Below, in pieces: positions 15,499 to 25,251 of a stretch of DNA of 35,779 nucleotides. A model generated the notes under the pieces. That model saw nothing but the letters and a program-made list of their open reading frames with translations. It did no database searches and was not told where the DNA came from. Every line of letters begins with the position of its first letter. Within the stretch, counting starts at the first letter, position 1. The position numbers and the translations under genes are program-made. Source of the DNA: Ilumatobacteraceae bacterium (GTDB lineage: Bacteria; Actinomycetota; Acidimicrobiia; Acidimicrobiales; Ilumatobacteraceae); assembly GCA_009694565.1 (NCBI GenBank), contig SHUR01000005.1, forward strand, positions 1 through 35,779. Reading direction: 5' to 3'.

Positions 15499-17757
15499 AT
15501 GACGTTTCATCCCACTACCCCTCAGGGATTTCCAGGCACCATTGGTCGCACGCTCGCTGAATCCACCCCATATTTCCCATCAGATGACACCAACAGCAAT
15601 AAGCCAAACATTCTGATCGTGTTACTTGACGATGTCGGCTTTGCTGACTTCGGTTGCTACGGCTCAGAAAACGCAACACCCGTAATCGACTCCATCGCGC
15701 AGCGCGGTTTGCGCTTCTCAGGGTTTCACACCACAGCTATGTGTTCTACAACCCGTGCAGCAATTCACACTGGCCGTAACCATCACTCCGTTGGTGTTGG
15801 ATGTCTTGCAAACTTCGACAGTGGTTACCCCGGTTATCGCGGAAAGATTGTAAAGGAAGCAGGAACGCTCGCTGAAATGTTGCGACCTCATGGATACCGC
15901 AATTACATGGTGGGCAAATGGCATGTCACCCCACTCACTGAAACAGGACCAACAGGACCTTTCGATGGTTGGCCACTTGCACGCGGTTTTGATCGCTTCT
16001 ACGGATTTCTCGATGCCGAAACAGATCAGTTCAGCCCTGAGGTAGTACGCGACAATTCACACGTCACTGCACCTGGAACATATTGGACCGGCTATCACCT
16101 CACAGAAGATCTTGTGGACAATGCAGTTACTTATCTTGCAGACCACACTGCTGGTGCACCCAACTCACCATGGTTCATGTTGCTTGCACCGGGCGCGTGC
16201 CACGCTCCGCACCAAGCACCAGTACCAATCATTGATCGGTGTGAGCAGTATTACCTAGATGGTTGGGATGCAGCGCGCGAACGTCGTCTCGCAAACCAAA
16301 TCAAACTTGGTCTGGTACCTGCTGGAACTGAACTTCCTGTGCGTAATGATTTTGTCTTGCCATGGGAAGACGTACCAGCAGAACAAAAGCCACTCTTTGT
16401 CCGCCTCATGGCCGCATACGCCGCAATGTTGGAACACTTCGATGAGAACTTGGCGCGAGTAATTGAGCAACTAAAAGTGTCAGGGCAGTTAGACAACACC
16501 GTCATCATGGTGATGAGCGACAACGGAGCTAGTCAAGAAGGTGGCCCGTGGGGATTCATTAATGCAATGGGACCCTTCAATTTGATTCCCGAATCAATCG
16601 AAGAAAAGATTGCAAAGGTTGGCGATATTGGTGGCCCCGATACTCATAGCAACTTCCCATGGGGTTGGGCCATGGCTGCCAATACTCCGCTGAAGCGTTA
16701 TAAGCAGAACACTCACTCAGGTGGTATTCGAGATCCATTCATTTTGTCGTGGCCGGGTGTCGTGAAAGATGAAGGCGGACTTCGTCATAACTTCTGCCAT
16801 GCAATCGACCTCGCCCCCACCATCCTTGACATGCTCGGCCTTGAAGCGCCAATCACAATCAACGGAATAAAGCAGATGCCGATTGAAGGAACGTCCTTTG
16901 CTCCAGTTCTTTCAAACGCCCAGGCCATTGTCAATCGTGGCCCGCAATATTTTGAAATGTTTGGTCATCGTGGACTTTGGGAAGATGGCTGGAAAGCTGT
17001 CGCATTCCACCAAATGGGAACTCCATTTGAAAATGACAAATGGGAGCTCTACAACCTCGATGTTGACTTCAACGAGTGCACTGACTTAGCTGAAATAGAA
17101 CCTGAACGACTTTCTCGCATGATTGACATGTGGTGGGAAGAAGCCAACAAACACAGCGTGCTCCCGCTTGATGACAGATTCGCTCCACGCTTTGTTGAGA
17201 ACGCAGAACGACATACTGGTGCACGAACCAACTACACCTTCTGGCGCGGTATGGGTCATTTACCTTCAGATGTTGCACCAGACTTGCGAAGTCGTTCGTA
17301 CACCATCTCAGCGTTTATCGATGTTCCGAAAGATGGTTGTGAAGGCGTCATTATTTCTCACGGTGACCTCACCAGTGGTTACAGCCTCTTTATTCGTGAA
17401 GGCCATTTGGAGCATGACCTCAATATCGGTGGCTCACATCAGATGTTGCGTTCTGACAAACCCATCACACCTGGCACCCATACCGTTGGTGTGCGAATGA
17501 AGCGAAATGGAAATGAAGGAACGCTCACCATGTTCATTGATGATGTTCAAGTGGGAACGATGACCACCAACAACATCTTCTGGATTCTCATCTCGTGGTC
17601 GGGTCTTGATATTGGGCTTGACAGAGGAACACCCGTCAGCCATTACGAATCGCCGTTCTTGTTTACGGGTCATCTCACAAAAGTGGAAATCAGTCTTGAC
17701 AATGATCAAGTGCTCGACTTCCATGGTGAAAGCCGCGCCACCATGGCGCGCGACTAA
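15499..17757 (+). CDS. Arylsulfatase-type sulfatase
   Basis: This 752-residue protein hydrolyses sulfate esters by family. The metal site begins at NILIVLLDDVGFADFGCYGS (37-56); the active-site motif is CSTTRAAIHTGRNHHSVGVG with Cys82 as the residue expected to become formylglycine. The usual sulfatase consensus is C-x-P-x-R; here the proline is threonine. Further support is VGKWHVTP, the second metal-binding segment MVMSDNGASQEGG and a long C-terminal beta-rich region (about 570-752), as in AtsA-type enzymes. No signal peptide is seen, so it is predicted cytoplasmic. GGAGG lies 4 nt before the ATG. Maturation would need a formylglycine-generating enzyme encoded elsewhere. It converges on the acyl-CoA dehydrogenase gene. 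The natural substrate is unknown. Confidence 0.93.
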   Translation: MTFHPTTPQGFPGTIGRTLAESTPYFPSDDTNSNKPNILIVLLDDVGFADFGCYGSENATPVIDSIAQRGLRFSGFHTTAMCSTTRAAIHTGRNHHSVGVGCLANFDSGYPGYRGKIVKEAGTLAEMLRPHGYRNYMVGKWHVTPLTETGPTGPFDGWPLARGFDRFYGFLDAETDQFSPEVVRDNSHVTAPGTYWTGYHLTEDLVDNAVTYLADHTAGAPNSPWFMLLAPGACHAPHQAPVPIIDRCEQYYLDGWDAARERRLANQIKLGLVPAGTELPVRNDFVLPWEDVPAEQKPLFVRLMAAYAAMLEHFDENLARVIEQLKVSGQLDNTVIMVMSDNGASQEGGPWGFINAMGPFNLIPESIEEKIAKVGDIGGPDTHSNFPWGWAMAANTPLKRYKQNTHSGGIRDPFILSWPGVVKDEGGLRHNFCHAIDLAPTILDMLGLEAPITINGIKQMPIEGTSFAPVLSNAQAIVNRGPQYFEMFGHRGLWEDGWKAVAFHQMGTPFENDKWELYNLDVDFNECTDLAEIEPERLSRMIDMWWEEANKHSVLPLDDRFAPRFVENAERHTGARTNYTFWRGMGHLPSDVAPDLRSRSYTISAFIDVPKDGCEGVIISHGDLTSGYSLFIREGHLEHDLNIGGSHQMLRSDKPITPGTHTVGVRMKRNGNEGTLTMFIDDVQVGTMTTNNIFWILISWSGLDIGLDRGTPVSHYESPFLFTGHLTKVEISLDNDQVLDFHGESRATMARD

Positions 17758-17765
17758 CTACAACG

Positions 17766-18953
17766 TTATTTTCTGCCAGAGGCAGGAACTTCGCTAAACG
17801 GCATATCACGATCTATTTGAGGTTCTTTTGGCAAACCCAACACAAGTTCTCCGATGATGTTGCGCTGAATCTGATCTGTGCCACCACCAATTGATGTGAA
17901 ATAGGCATTGAGTTGCGAATAGTTCGCATCGCGAGCCCGAGGATTCTGGTCTCCATCGAGAGAACCTTCTGCGCCGAGTAGTTCGCCCTGAATGTGACCA
18001 GCAAAATGCAAGATGCCCGACATATTCAATTTGCCTAACGACGCAAGCGGAGATGAGCCACCTGTTTCAGCTACTGCTTTTGCACGATCACCATTCCAGT
18101 CATTGGTCAATCGCATGCAATACAACTTCGCCAACTTCTGTCGAACGGTTGCATCAGTGTTCTTTCCGACTTCTTGTGCCAACTTCACCAATGACAAATC
18201 TGGAGAAGGAATATTGCCCATTGCTGATGCAGTCGCTCCGCCTGGGCCACGCGGACCACGACGCGAGATACCCATCACTGCACGTTCATAGGCCAACGCA
18301 GTTTGCAACACCCACCAACCCTTATTGAGGTCACCCAATAAATGTGATTCAGGAACACGTGCATCGGTAATGAACACCTCATTAAATCTCGAGTCACCCG
18401 TGGCTTGTCGTAACGGACGCACTTCCACGCCTTCTTGTTTCATTGGCATCCAGAAAAATGAAAGACCACGGTGCTTTGGTTGATCCCAATCGGTTCGTGC
18501 AATCAACATGCCGATGTCTGCATCTTTTGCACCAGATGTCCACACCTTCTGACCATTCACTACCCACTCGCCGCCATCGCGCGCCGCAGTTGTGCGAATA
18601 CCAGCAAGATCAGAACCGGCACCAGGTTCGCTATACAACAAACACATACCAACTTCGTCAAGCAAGAGTTTACGCAAATATAACGACTTCATTTCATCGT
18701 TTCCATATGACAACAATGTGCCTGCCCATAAGTTTGACTTATCTTGCCCAGGCCCAGGCACTCCGGCTGCGCGGAACACATTTTCAACTTCAGTTGCAGT
18801 GTCATCATCAAGTCCACGACCAAACCAGTCAGTCGGCCATCGCAATGCAGCCCATTGTGAATCAACAATCAATTCACGCCAAGCAGCCAGGTCATTGTTC
18901 GGTTTCCAATTTGTTGCCAGAAAGGCTTGCGCCTCTTGCACTATGCCGCTCAT
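17766..18953 (-). CDS. Acyl-CoA dehydrogenase
   Basis: This flavoenzyme of 395 residues matches the FadE-type acyl-CoA dehydrogenases that oxidise the alpha-beta bond of acyl-CoA. FAD-contact signatures are LLYSEPGAGSDLAGIRTTA (105-123) and VVNGQKVWTSGAKDADIGMLIART (131-154). The C-terminal motif is SIGGGTDQIQRNIIGELVLGLP (354-375). The catalytic glutamate of the medium-chain type (YEGT) is glycine here, whereas Glu223 in TALAYERAVMG sits where isovaleryl-CoA-type enzymes place their base. Many actinobacterial enzymes with this GGGT motif act on branched or steroid-derived acyl-CoAs, some as heteromers; a partner subunit is not nearby. It is 56 nt downstream of the LysE gene, on the same strand. 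Confidence 0.92.
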   Translation of the reverse strand: MSGIVQEAQAFLATNWKPNNDLAAWRELIVDSQWAALRWPTDWFGRGLDDDTATEVENVFRAAGVPGPGQDKSNLWAGTLLSYGNDEMKSLYLRKLLLDEVGMCLLYSEPGAGSDLAGIRTTAARDGGEWVVNGQKVWTSGAKDADIGMLIARTDWDQPKHRGLSFFWMPMKQEGVEVRPLRQATGDSRFNEVFITDARVPESHLLGDLNKGWWVLQTALAYERAVMGISRRGPRGPGGATASAMGNIPSPDLSLVKLAQEVGKNTDATVRQKLAKLYCMRLTNDWNGDRAKAVAETGGSSPLASLGKLNMSGILHFAGHIQGELLGAEGSLDGDQNPRARDANYSQLNAYFTSIGGGTDQIQRNIIGELVLGLPKEPQIDRDMPFSEVPASGRK

Positions 18954-19009
18954 GCCTTGCGTCCGCTATTCGTCATGGTTTGAGACTAGACCGCTGATTA
19001 CTTATTGGT

Positions 19010-19639
19010 CTACTTGGTCCGACCTGCAGTTGCAGCCAAAAGCCCAAGCCCAACAAACAGACTGCCCGATACATACCGCTGAATAAATGGAAGTGTTCGG
19101 CCCCGTAATAAGAGGTGTCGTAGGCCACTCGCCATCAGAGAATACGAACCGTTGAACAGAGTCGCCAAGATAACAAAGATTGCGCCTAGAAATAGCGACT
19201 GAAGTTGAGAGTGGTCAGACGCCGTGTCAATGAACTGAGGAAAGATTGACAGGAAGAACAATGCAGTTTTCGGATTTAGTGCATTCACAATTATTCCTTG
19301 ACGGAATGCCTGCTTCGTTGAGACCGCCGCCTGATCACCATCAAGTGCGACTGGCTCATGCATCAATGTACGAACACCGGTGTAGACAAGGTAGAGGACT
19401 CCAGCCCATTTCACAATATTGAACAACGTGGCAGACGCCGCCAACACGGCACTAAGTCCGACAGATGCGAACAACACTTGTATTGCATCGCCCACTTCAA
19501 GTCCGCCAACAGCAGCTAAGCCCACTTTGCGTCCATCACTAATGCTGCGATTCAGAATATAAATAACAGCAGGTCCAGGAATGAGGAGCAACGCAACTGT
19601 GGCTGCACAGAAAGCAAGAATGGTCGACAACTCAGGCAC
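19010..19639 (-). CDS. LysE/RhtB family amino acid exporter
   Basis: This 209-residue integral membrane protein has about six hydrophobic helices. The N-terminus AATVALLLIPGPAVIYILNRSISDGRKVGLAAVGGLEVGDAI carries the family's P-G-P and G-x-x-x-G...G motifs, and IIVNALNPKTALFFLSIFPQFID is the second conserved segment. Family members export amino acids or derivatives such as lysine, homoserine or threonine; the substrate here is not predictable. The start is GTG at 19639, without a clear ribosome-binding site but with an AT-rich stretch directly upstream, which may indicate a leaderless or near-leaderless transcript. It is divergent from dtd by 31 bp. Confidence 0.92.
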   Translation of the reverse strand: MPELSTILAFCAATVALLLIPGPAVIYILNRSISDGRKVGLAAVGGLEVGDAIQVLFASVGLSAVLAASATLFNIVKWAGVLYLVYTGVRTLMHEPVALDGDQAAVSTKQAFRQGIIVNALNPKTALFFLSIFPQFIDTASDHSQLQSLFLGAIFVILATLFNGSYSLMASGLRHLLLRGRTLPFIQRYVSGSLFVGLGLLAATAGRTK

Positions 19640-19670
19640 AAAATAAGAGTACCAATACTACGATGTTGGA

Positions 19671-20120
19671 ATGCGGGCTTTAGTACAACGAGTTCTTAAC
19701 GCATCCGTCGATGCTGAAGTTGATGGCGCCACTATTCGAACGGGTGCAATAGACAAAGGGCTTCTGGTGCTTCTCGGTATCACTCATACCGATACTGACA
19801 TCACTGCGAAGAAGATGGCCGACAAAATCTGGAACCTTCGCATAATGGAAGACGAAAACGGTGTGATGAATATTTCCATTGCCGATTCCACCAAGAGCAT
19901 CTTGCTCGTCAGTCAGTTCACGCTGTACGGCGATACCAATTCGGGTCGCAGACCAACGTGGACAACTGCAGCTAAACCTGAATACGCAGAACCTTTGGTC
20001 AATCAGGTAGTGACCGAGTTGCAAGAACTGGGAGCACATGTGGAAATAGGCCAATTCCGCACATACATGCAAGTGGCTTCCGTAAACGACGGCCCGACCA
20101 CAGTGTCGATTGAAATCTAG
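19671..20120 (+). CDS. dtd: D-aminoacyl-tRNA deacylase
   Basis: Dtd removes D-amino acids (and glycine mischarged on tRNA-Ala) from tRNA, a translation quality-control step in the cytosol. The 149-residue length is standard. Catalytic segments are SQFTLYGDTNSGRRPTWTTAA (around 81-101) and the C-terminal NDGPTTVSIEI, matching the S-Q-F-T-L and N-x-G-P-(V/F)-T motifs with threonine at the variable position. The N-terminus MRALVQRVLNASVDAEVDG is typical. It is divergent from the LysE gene, and its stop codon shares the CTAG with the convergent hemQ stop (4-nt overlap). Confidence 0.96.
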   Translation: MRALVQRVLNASVDAEVDGATIRTGAIDKGLLVLLGITHTDTDITAKKMADKIWNLRIMEDENGVMNISIADSTKSILLVSQFTLYGDTNSGRRPTWTTAAKPEYAEPLVNQVVTELQELGAHVEIGQFRTYMQVASVNDGPTTVSIEI

Positions 20121-20791
20121 ATTTGGTGAATTAGTTCTTCAACGGGCGTAACCATGCCCATGTAGAACGCACCAAATTCGGCGTAGATAGCAGATGCTTC
20201 GTCATACCGCATGGTGTACACCACTTCTTTGAGATCATCAGGGTTCACACCAAATAGCGTGACTCCCCATTCGTAATCGTCAAGACCGGTTGAACCAGTA
20301 ACAAGCTGAATGATGCGGCCGGCAAACGTACGTCCACTCTTGCCGTGTTCTTCCATAAGTACTTTGCGCTTATCGAATTCAAGTGTGAACCAGTTGTCCT
20401 TGTGTTCACGACGCTTTGACATTGGATAAAAGCACCATGCATTTTTGCCAGCTGGAGGAAGTTGTGGGTACAAACGAGCATTCAGCATCTCTTCTGGCAT
20501 GCCCTTTGAGTATTCAGATACTTCGGTGAGAGACACATAACTATCTACGATGTCGAGACCAGCGTGTTGAATTCCTGTTTGCAGTGCCTTGAGTTGACGC
20601 ATATCAGCAGCGACACCCATGACTGCAACATCTGCTTTATGGCCTAACATTGCAACCGTTATTACGGTGACACCCGCGCCTTCAGCTGCTTTTACGGCTG
20701 CAACAAGTGCTTCGCCGTCGTATTCAAAACTTGGCTTGCAAAAATAGTGGACTACTGCAAGACCAACTGACGGGGACATCGGTTCGCTCAT
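20117..20791 (-). CDS. hemQ: Coproheme decarboxylase HemQ (chlorite dismutase family)
   Basis: HemQ converts coproheme to haem b in the coproporphyrin-dependent pathway of monoderm bacteria. From ATG 20791 it has 224 residues. Family segments are WCFYPMSKRREHKDNWF (about 119-135; Tyr122 is the likely catalytic tyrosine), LMEEHGKSGRTFAGRIIQLVTGSTGLDDYEWGVTLF with the probable haem-ligand His149, and MRYDEASAIYAEFGAFYMG near the end. The arginine typical of true chlorite dismutases is not apparent, in line with HemQ. The frame extends upstream to 20848, but that overlaps the ATP-grasp gene. The start lies 10 nt after the ATP-grasp stop, so it is probably co-transcribed with that gene and perhaps with groEL. 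No other haem gene is in the window. Confidence 0.93.
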   Translation of the reverse strand: MSEPMSPSVGLAVVHYFCKPSFEYDGEALVAAVKAAEGAGVTVITVAMLGHKADVAVMGVAADMRQLKALQTGIQHAGLDIVDSYVSLTEVSEYSKGMPEEMLNARLYPQLPPAGKNAWCFYPMSKRREHKDNWFTLEFDKRKVLMEEHGKSGRTFAGRIIQLVTGSTGLDDYEWGVTLFGVNPDDLKEVVYTMRYDEASAIYAEFGAFYMGMVTPVEELIHQI

Positions 20792-20801
20792 ACTGGTAAC
20801 G

Positions 20802-21683
20802 CTATCGGCGAGCCACCACAGCAGCGGCAAAACGTGACGGCGCCTCATGGTCTACCTGCAAAAAAAACGACGGTTCTGCTAATTCCAGCTCCATCACCAC
20901 CGGAACCCCAGCAGATCCACGCACCACATCAACACGGGCATACAGCGGGTACTCGCCCCATTTTTTCTTCACAAACGTCATCACAGCTTCGCCCAATTCG
21001 CGCTCTTGTGCACTGGCCACACGGGGCGCAATATCTTCCACCGTGAAGAGTCCATTCTTTACGTTCTCACCCGTGACCAAGATGGCGCCTTTGCGGAATG
21101 AATGGCTGAGCTGGCCGTTGAAATACACCATGCCTGTTTCGCCACGTTCATCGATAAAACGTTGATACGGCTGAACCATCGCGACAAAGCCAGCATCAAG
21201 AAGAAAACCTAAATGAGCCGCAGCTTTCACGGGGGACTCTTCATGGCGTTCTGTGTTGTTCGACCCAGCGCTAATGGTGGGCTTCACCACAATGTCACGC
21301 TCGAGCATGCCTTCATTTGTGACGGTAACCAAGTCCTCTGCTGAACGAACAAACGTTGTGGGAACGATGCCAATCTTTGCATCGACTAACTCAGTCAGAT
21401 ATTCCTTATTGGTATTCCACCGAATGATGTCTGCAGAGTTATGCAACGCAGTCGCAGCAGAGACAGCGTCTAACCACGTAAGAAATTCCGGGTATCGACG
21501 GTGATAGTCCCATGGGGAACGAACAATCGCCATGGAATAGCGCGACCAATCAGTGGATGCATTATCCCAATCAACAATTTCGGTGATGATGCCACGGTCG
21601 CCTAAAGCGCGTGACAAGTACGGCAGATCTGTATCGAATTCTCGCGCTTCGGCACCGCTAACGAGAGCGATGATGCGAGACAT
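20802..21683 (-). CDS. ATP-grasp domain protein (RimK/glutathione-synthetase-like)
   Basis: From ATG 21683 the protein has 293 residues. It opens MSRIIALVSGAEAREFDTDLPYL, continues with RSPWDYHRRYPEFLTWLD, and has ATP-grasp signatures: NTNKEYLTELVDAKIGIVPTTF, the lysine-containing strand RDIVVKPTISAGSNNT, MVQPYQRFIDERGETGMVYFNGQLSHSFRKG, and the metal-binding end YARVDVVRGSAGVPVVMELELAEPSFFL. Such enzymes join a carboxylate to an amine or thiol using ATP; neither substrate is predictable. The frame extends upstream to 21791 over the groEL 3' end, but the family-like sequence starts at 21683. No ribosome-binding site is visible and a perfect hairpin lies upstream. It sits between groEL and hemQ on the same strand. 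Confidence 0.88.
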   Translation of the reverse strand: MSRIIALVSGAEAREFDTDLPYLSRALGDRGIITEIVDWDNASTDWSRYSMAIVRSPWDYHRRYPEFLTWLDAVSAATALHNSADIIRWNTNKEYLTELVDAKIGIVPTTFVRSAEDLVTVTNEGMLERDIVVKPTISAGSNNTERHEESPVKAAAHLGFLLDAGFVAMVQPYQRFIDERGETGMVYFNGQLSHSFRKGAILVTGENVKNGLFTVEDIAPRVASAQERELGEAVMTFVKKKWGEYPLYARVDVVRGSAGVPVVMELELAEPSFFLQVDHEAPSRFAAAVVARR

Positions 21684-21704
21684 CAAAAAGGTAGGAGTTG
21701 AATT

Positions 21705-23391
<1,687 letters not shown>

Positions 23392-23409
23392 TCACACTGG
23401 AACAGACGA

Positions 23410-23436
23410 CTAGCACTCTACCGTTGAGACTGCTAA
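23410..23436 (-). promoter_or_regulatory. CIRCE operator (HrcA-binding site) upstream of groEL
   Basis: CTAGCACTC, a 9-nt spacer and GACTGCTAA match the CIRCE consensus TTAGCACTC-N9-GAGTGCTAA at 16 of 18 arm positions. The element ends 67 nt before the groEL start codon, a usual position for HrcA control of chaperonin genes. HrcA itself is not in the window. Confidence 0.9.
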
Positions 23437-23473
23437 CGGCACTACCCCCCAGCGAGGAAGCAATGCCTGAGAT

Positions 23474-23752
23474 TTAGAGGCCGCCGGCCACCGCAGGGAT
23501 GATGGACACCGTGTCGCCAGGGGCTACGGGGGTATCTAAGCCTTGCAAATAGCGGACATCGTCGTCAGAGACAAAGACATTGACGAACTTGTGTAGGTCC
23601 CCAGTGGCATCAAACAGGCGGTCATTAAAGCCTGCATGCGCAGCATTAAGTGCCGCAAGCACGTCGCGCAAGTTGGCTCCTTCAACAGAAACGGTGGATG
23701 CGCCGCCTGAGATGGGGCGCATATTGGTGGGGATTCGAACGGTCACGGCCAT
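23474..23752 (-). CDS. MoaD/ThiS-family ubiquitin-like sulfur carrier protein
   Basis: The 92-residue protein from ATG 23752 has the beta-grasp pattern VTVRIPTNMRPISGGASTVSVEGANLRDVLAALNAAHAGF, then FVNVFVSDDDVRYLQGLDTPVAPGDTVSIIPAVAGGL. Sulfur carriers of this family (MoaD, ThiS, CysO) end in an exposed Gly-Gly that is adenylated and converted to a thiocarboxylate. Here one leucine follows the di-glycine. The body, including the end PAVAGG, looks most like CysO-type proteins that feed cysteine synthesis. No cysM, moaE or thiG is adjacent. It lies 20 nt after the amidase stop on the same strand and before the groEL promoter region. The pathway is inferred only. Confidence 0.88.
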   Translation of the reverse strand: MAVTVRIPTNMRPISGGASTVSVEGANLRDVLAALNAAHAGFNDRLFDATGDLHKFVNVFVSDDDVRYLQGLDTPVAPGDTVSIIPAVAGGL

Positions 23753-23772
23753 AACCAAACCCTACCGAACTA

Positions 23773-25218
23773 CTAGGAATTCACCACCAGAGGAGCAACC
23801 TTGTCGCGCCATGGCATTGCGGTTTCCAATTGCGATGCAAGCCGCACTAACACATCTTCGCGAAATGGTGCACCAACGAACTGCACGCCCATCGGAAGAC
23901 CAGTGGATGACCAATGCAGCGGAAGACTGATTGCAGGTTGACCCGTCAAGTTGAACTGCGATGTGTACGCCATGATCTCTCGCAAGTTATGTCCACTATG
24001 TTCACCACTCAGATGACCGAGGCGTGGCGGGGGGCCGGCCAGCGTTGGAGTGACGAGGACATCAAAGCCTTTCGAACCATCAGTTGGTTCCCACCATTGC
24101 ACCACTCGCCTGCACCATGCATGCAGCCATTCCATATTTGCTAAGTACATTTCCGCCGTGAGGGCTCGGCCCATTTCCCGTATACGAATGTTGTCTGGTT
24201 CTAAATCACCTTCACCAATTGTGCGGCCAAGAATTGCCTCAAATGTCGAAACATCTCGATGCGTCCACGCGGCGACTATGGCGGTGAATTTCCCTGCAAA
24301 TAATTCGTCATTCAAATGTTCTGGCCATGCAACAGAGACATCATGACCTAGCGCAGTTAACTGATCTGCAACACGCGCGACTGATGCACGTGACTCTGTG
24401 TCATCTAATTGGAACCCAAACAATGGATGATCCAGGATGCCAATGCGCAACCGTCCGGGGTTGACACCAACTTCCTGAGACAGCGGACGCACCAACGGTG
24501 GTGCCGTGTACGGGTCACCTGTTTCATATCCACAAATCACATCAAGAACTGCCGCCGTGTCGCGCACGGTGCGAGTCACACAACCATCAATAGTTGCGCC
24601 CATCCATGTTTCACTAAGGTCCGGCCCTTTACTTACTCGACCACGCGATGGCTTTAGCCCCACAAGTCCACATTCACTTGCAGGTACACGAATAGACCCA
24701 CCACCATCATTAGCGTGCCCCACCGCCACAATGTGCGCCGCCACACTTGCTGCTGAACCACCACTCGAACCACCTGTTGAGTGTTCAAGATTCCACGGGT
24801 TACGCGTTGGTCCATATGACAAAGGTTCAGTCGTAATGGTGTTGCCGAACTCAGGCGTGTTGGTGCGACCAATAACAACAAAACCTGCCCGCAAAAAACG
24901 CTGCGTCAAATAACTGCTGTGTGATGCAATGTATTTTTCGTTCTTCAAGAACCGAGTTCCCATGTGATGTGGTTCGCCAGCAAGTGGCGCACCTAAATCT
25001 TTCAAGACCATCGGCACACCCGTGAATGGCCCAGAGGGCAATCCGGCGTCTGCTTCTTTTTGTGCACGTTCAAACCGCGGATGAATAATCGCGTTGATAT
25101 CGCCATTGATCGCCTCAGCCTGAGCAATCGCTGCGTCAATCAGTTCGCGGGCAGAAACCTTCCCATTCGCAACCAGTCCGGCTTGCTCAACTGCATCACA
25201 GTTTGTCAATTCACTCAT
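23773..25218 (-). CDS. Amidase (amidase-signature family)
   Basis: The 481-residue enzyme hydrolyses amide bonds of an unknown substrate. The Ser-cisSer-Lys triad is visible: Lys73 in GVPMVLKDLGAP, Ser151 in the GGSSGGSAASVAA signature (149-161) and the nucleophile Ser175 in DGGGSIRVPAS. There is no signal peptide. A GatA role (tRNA-dependent amidation) is unlikely because gatB and gatC are absent and the C-terminus (MEWLHAWCRRVVQWWE, GLPMGVQFVGAPFREDVLVRLASQLE) looks like a general amidase. AAGG lies 9 nt upstream of the ATG. It is divergent from the glycerate kinase gene with about 33 bp between starts. Confidence 0.93.
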   Translation of the reverse strand: MSELTNCDAVEQAGLVANGKVSARELIDAAIAQAEAINGDINAIIHPRFERAQKEADAGLPSGPFTGVPMVLKDLGAPLAGEPHHMGTRFLKNEKYIASHSSYLTQRFLRAGFVVIGRTNTPEFGNTITTEPLSYGPTRNPWNLEHSTGGSSGGSAASVAAHIVAVGHANDGGGSIRVPASECGLVGLKPSRGRVSKGPDLSETWMGATIDGCVTRTVRDTAAVLDVICGYETGDPYTAPPLVRPLSQEVGVNPGRLRIGILDHPLFGFQLDDTESRASVARVADQLTALGHDVSVAWPEHLNDELFAGKFTAIVAAWTHRDVSTFEAILGRTIGEGDLEPDNIRIREMGRALTAEMYLANMEWLHAWCRRVVQWWEPTDGSKGFDVLVTPTLAGPPPRLGHLSGEHSGHNLREIMAYTSQFNLTGQPAISLPLHWSSTGLPMGVQFVGAPFREDVLVRLASQLETAMPWRDKVAPLVVNS

Positions 25219-25251
25219 GGCGCAACCTTATGCGCCCCGTAAGGTATGCAG

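Noticed and set aside
20117-20791. True chlorite dismutase
   Set aside because: The YPMSKRR segment and actinobacterial context fit HemQ, and I see no sign of perchlorate metabolism genes.
23773-25218. Amidase as GatA of the tRNA amidotransferase
   Set aside because: No gatB or gatC beside it, and the C-terminal half resembles general amidases rather than GatA.
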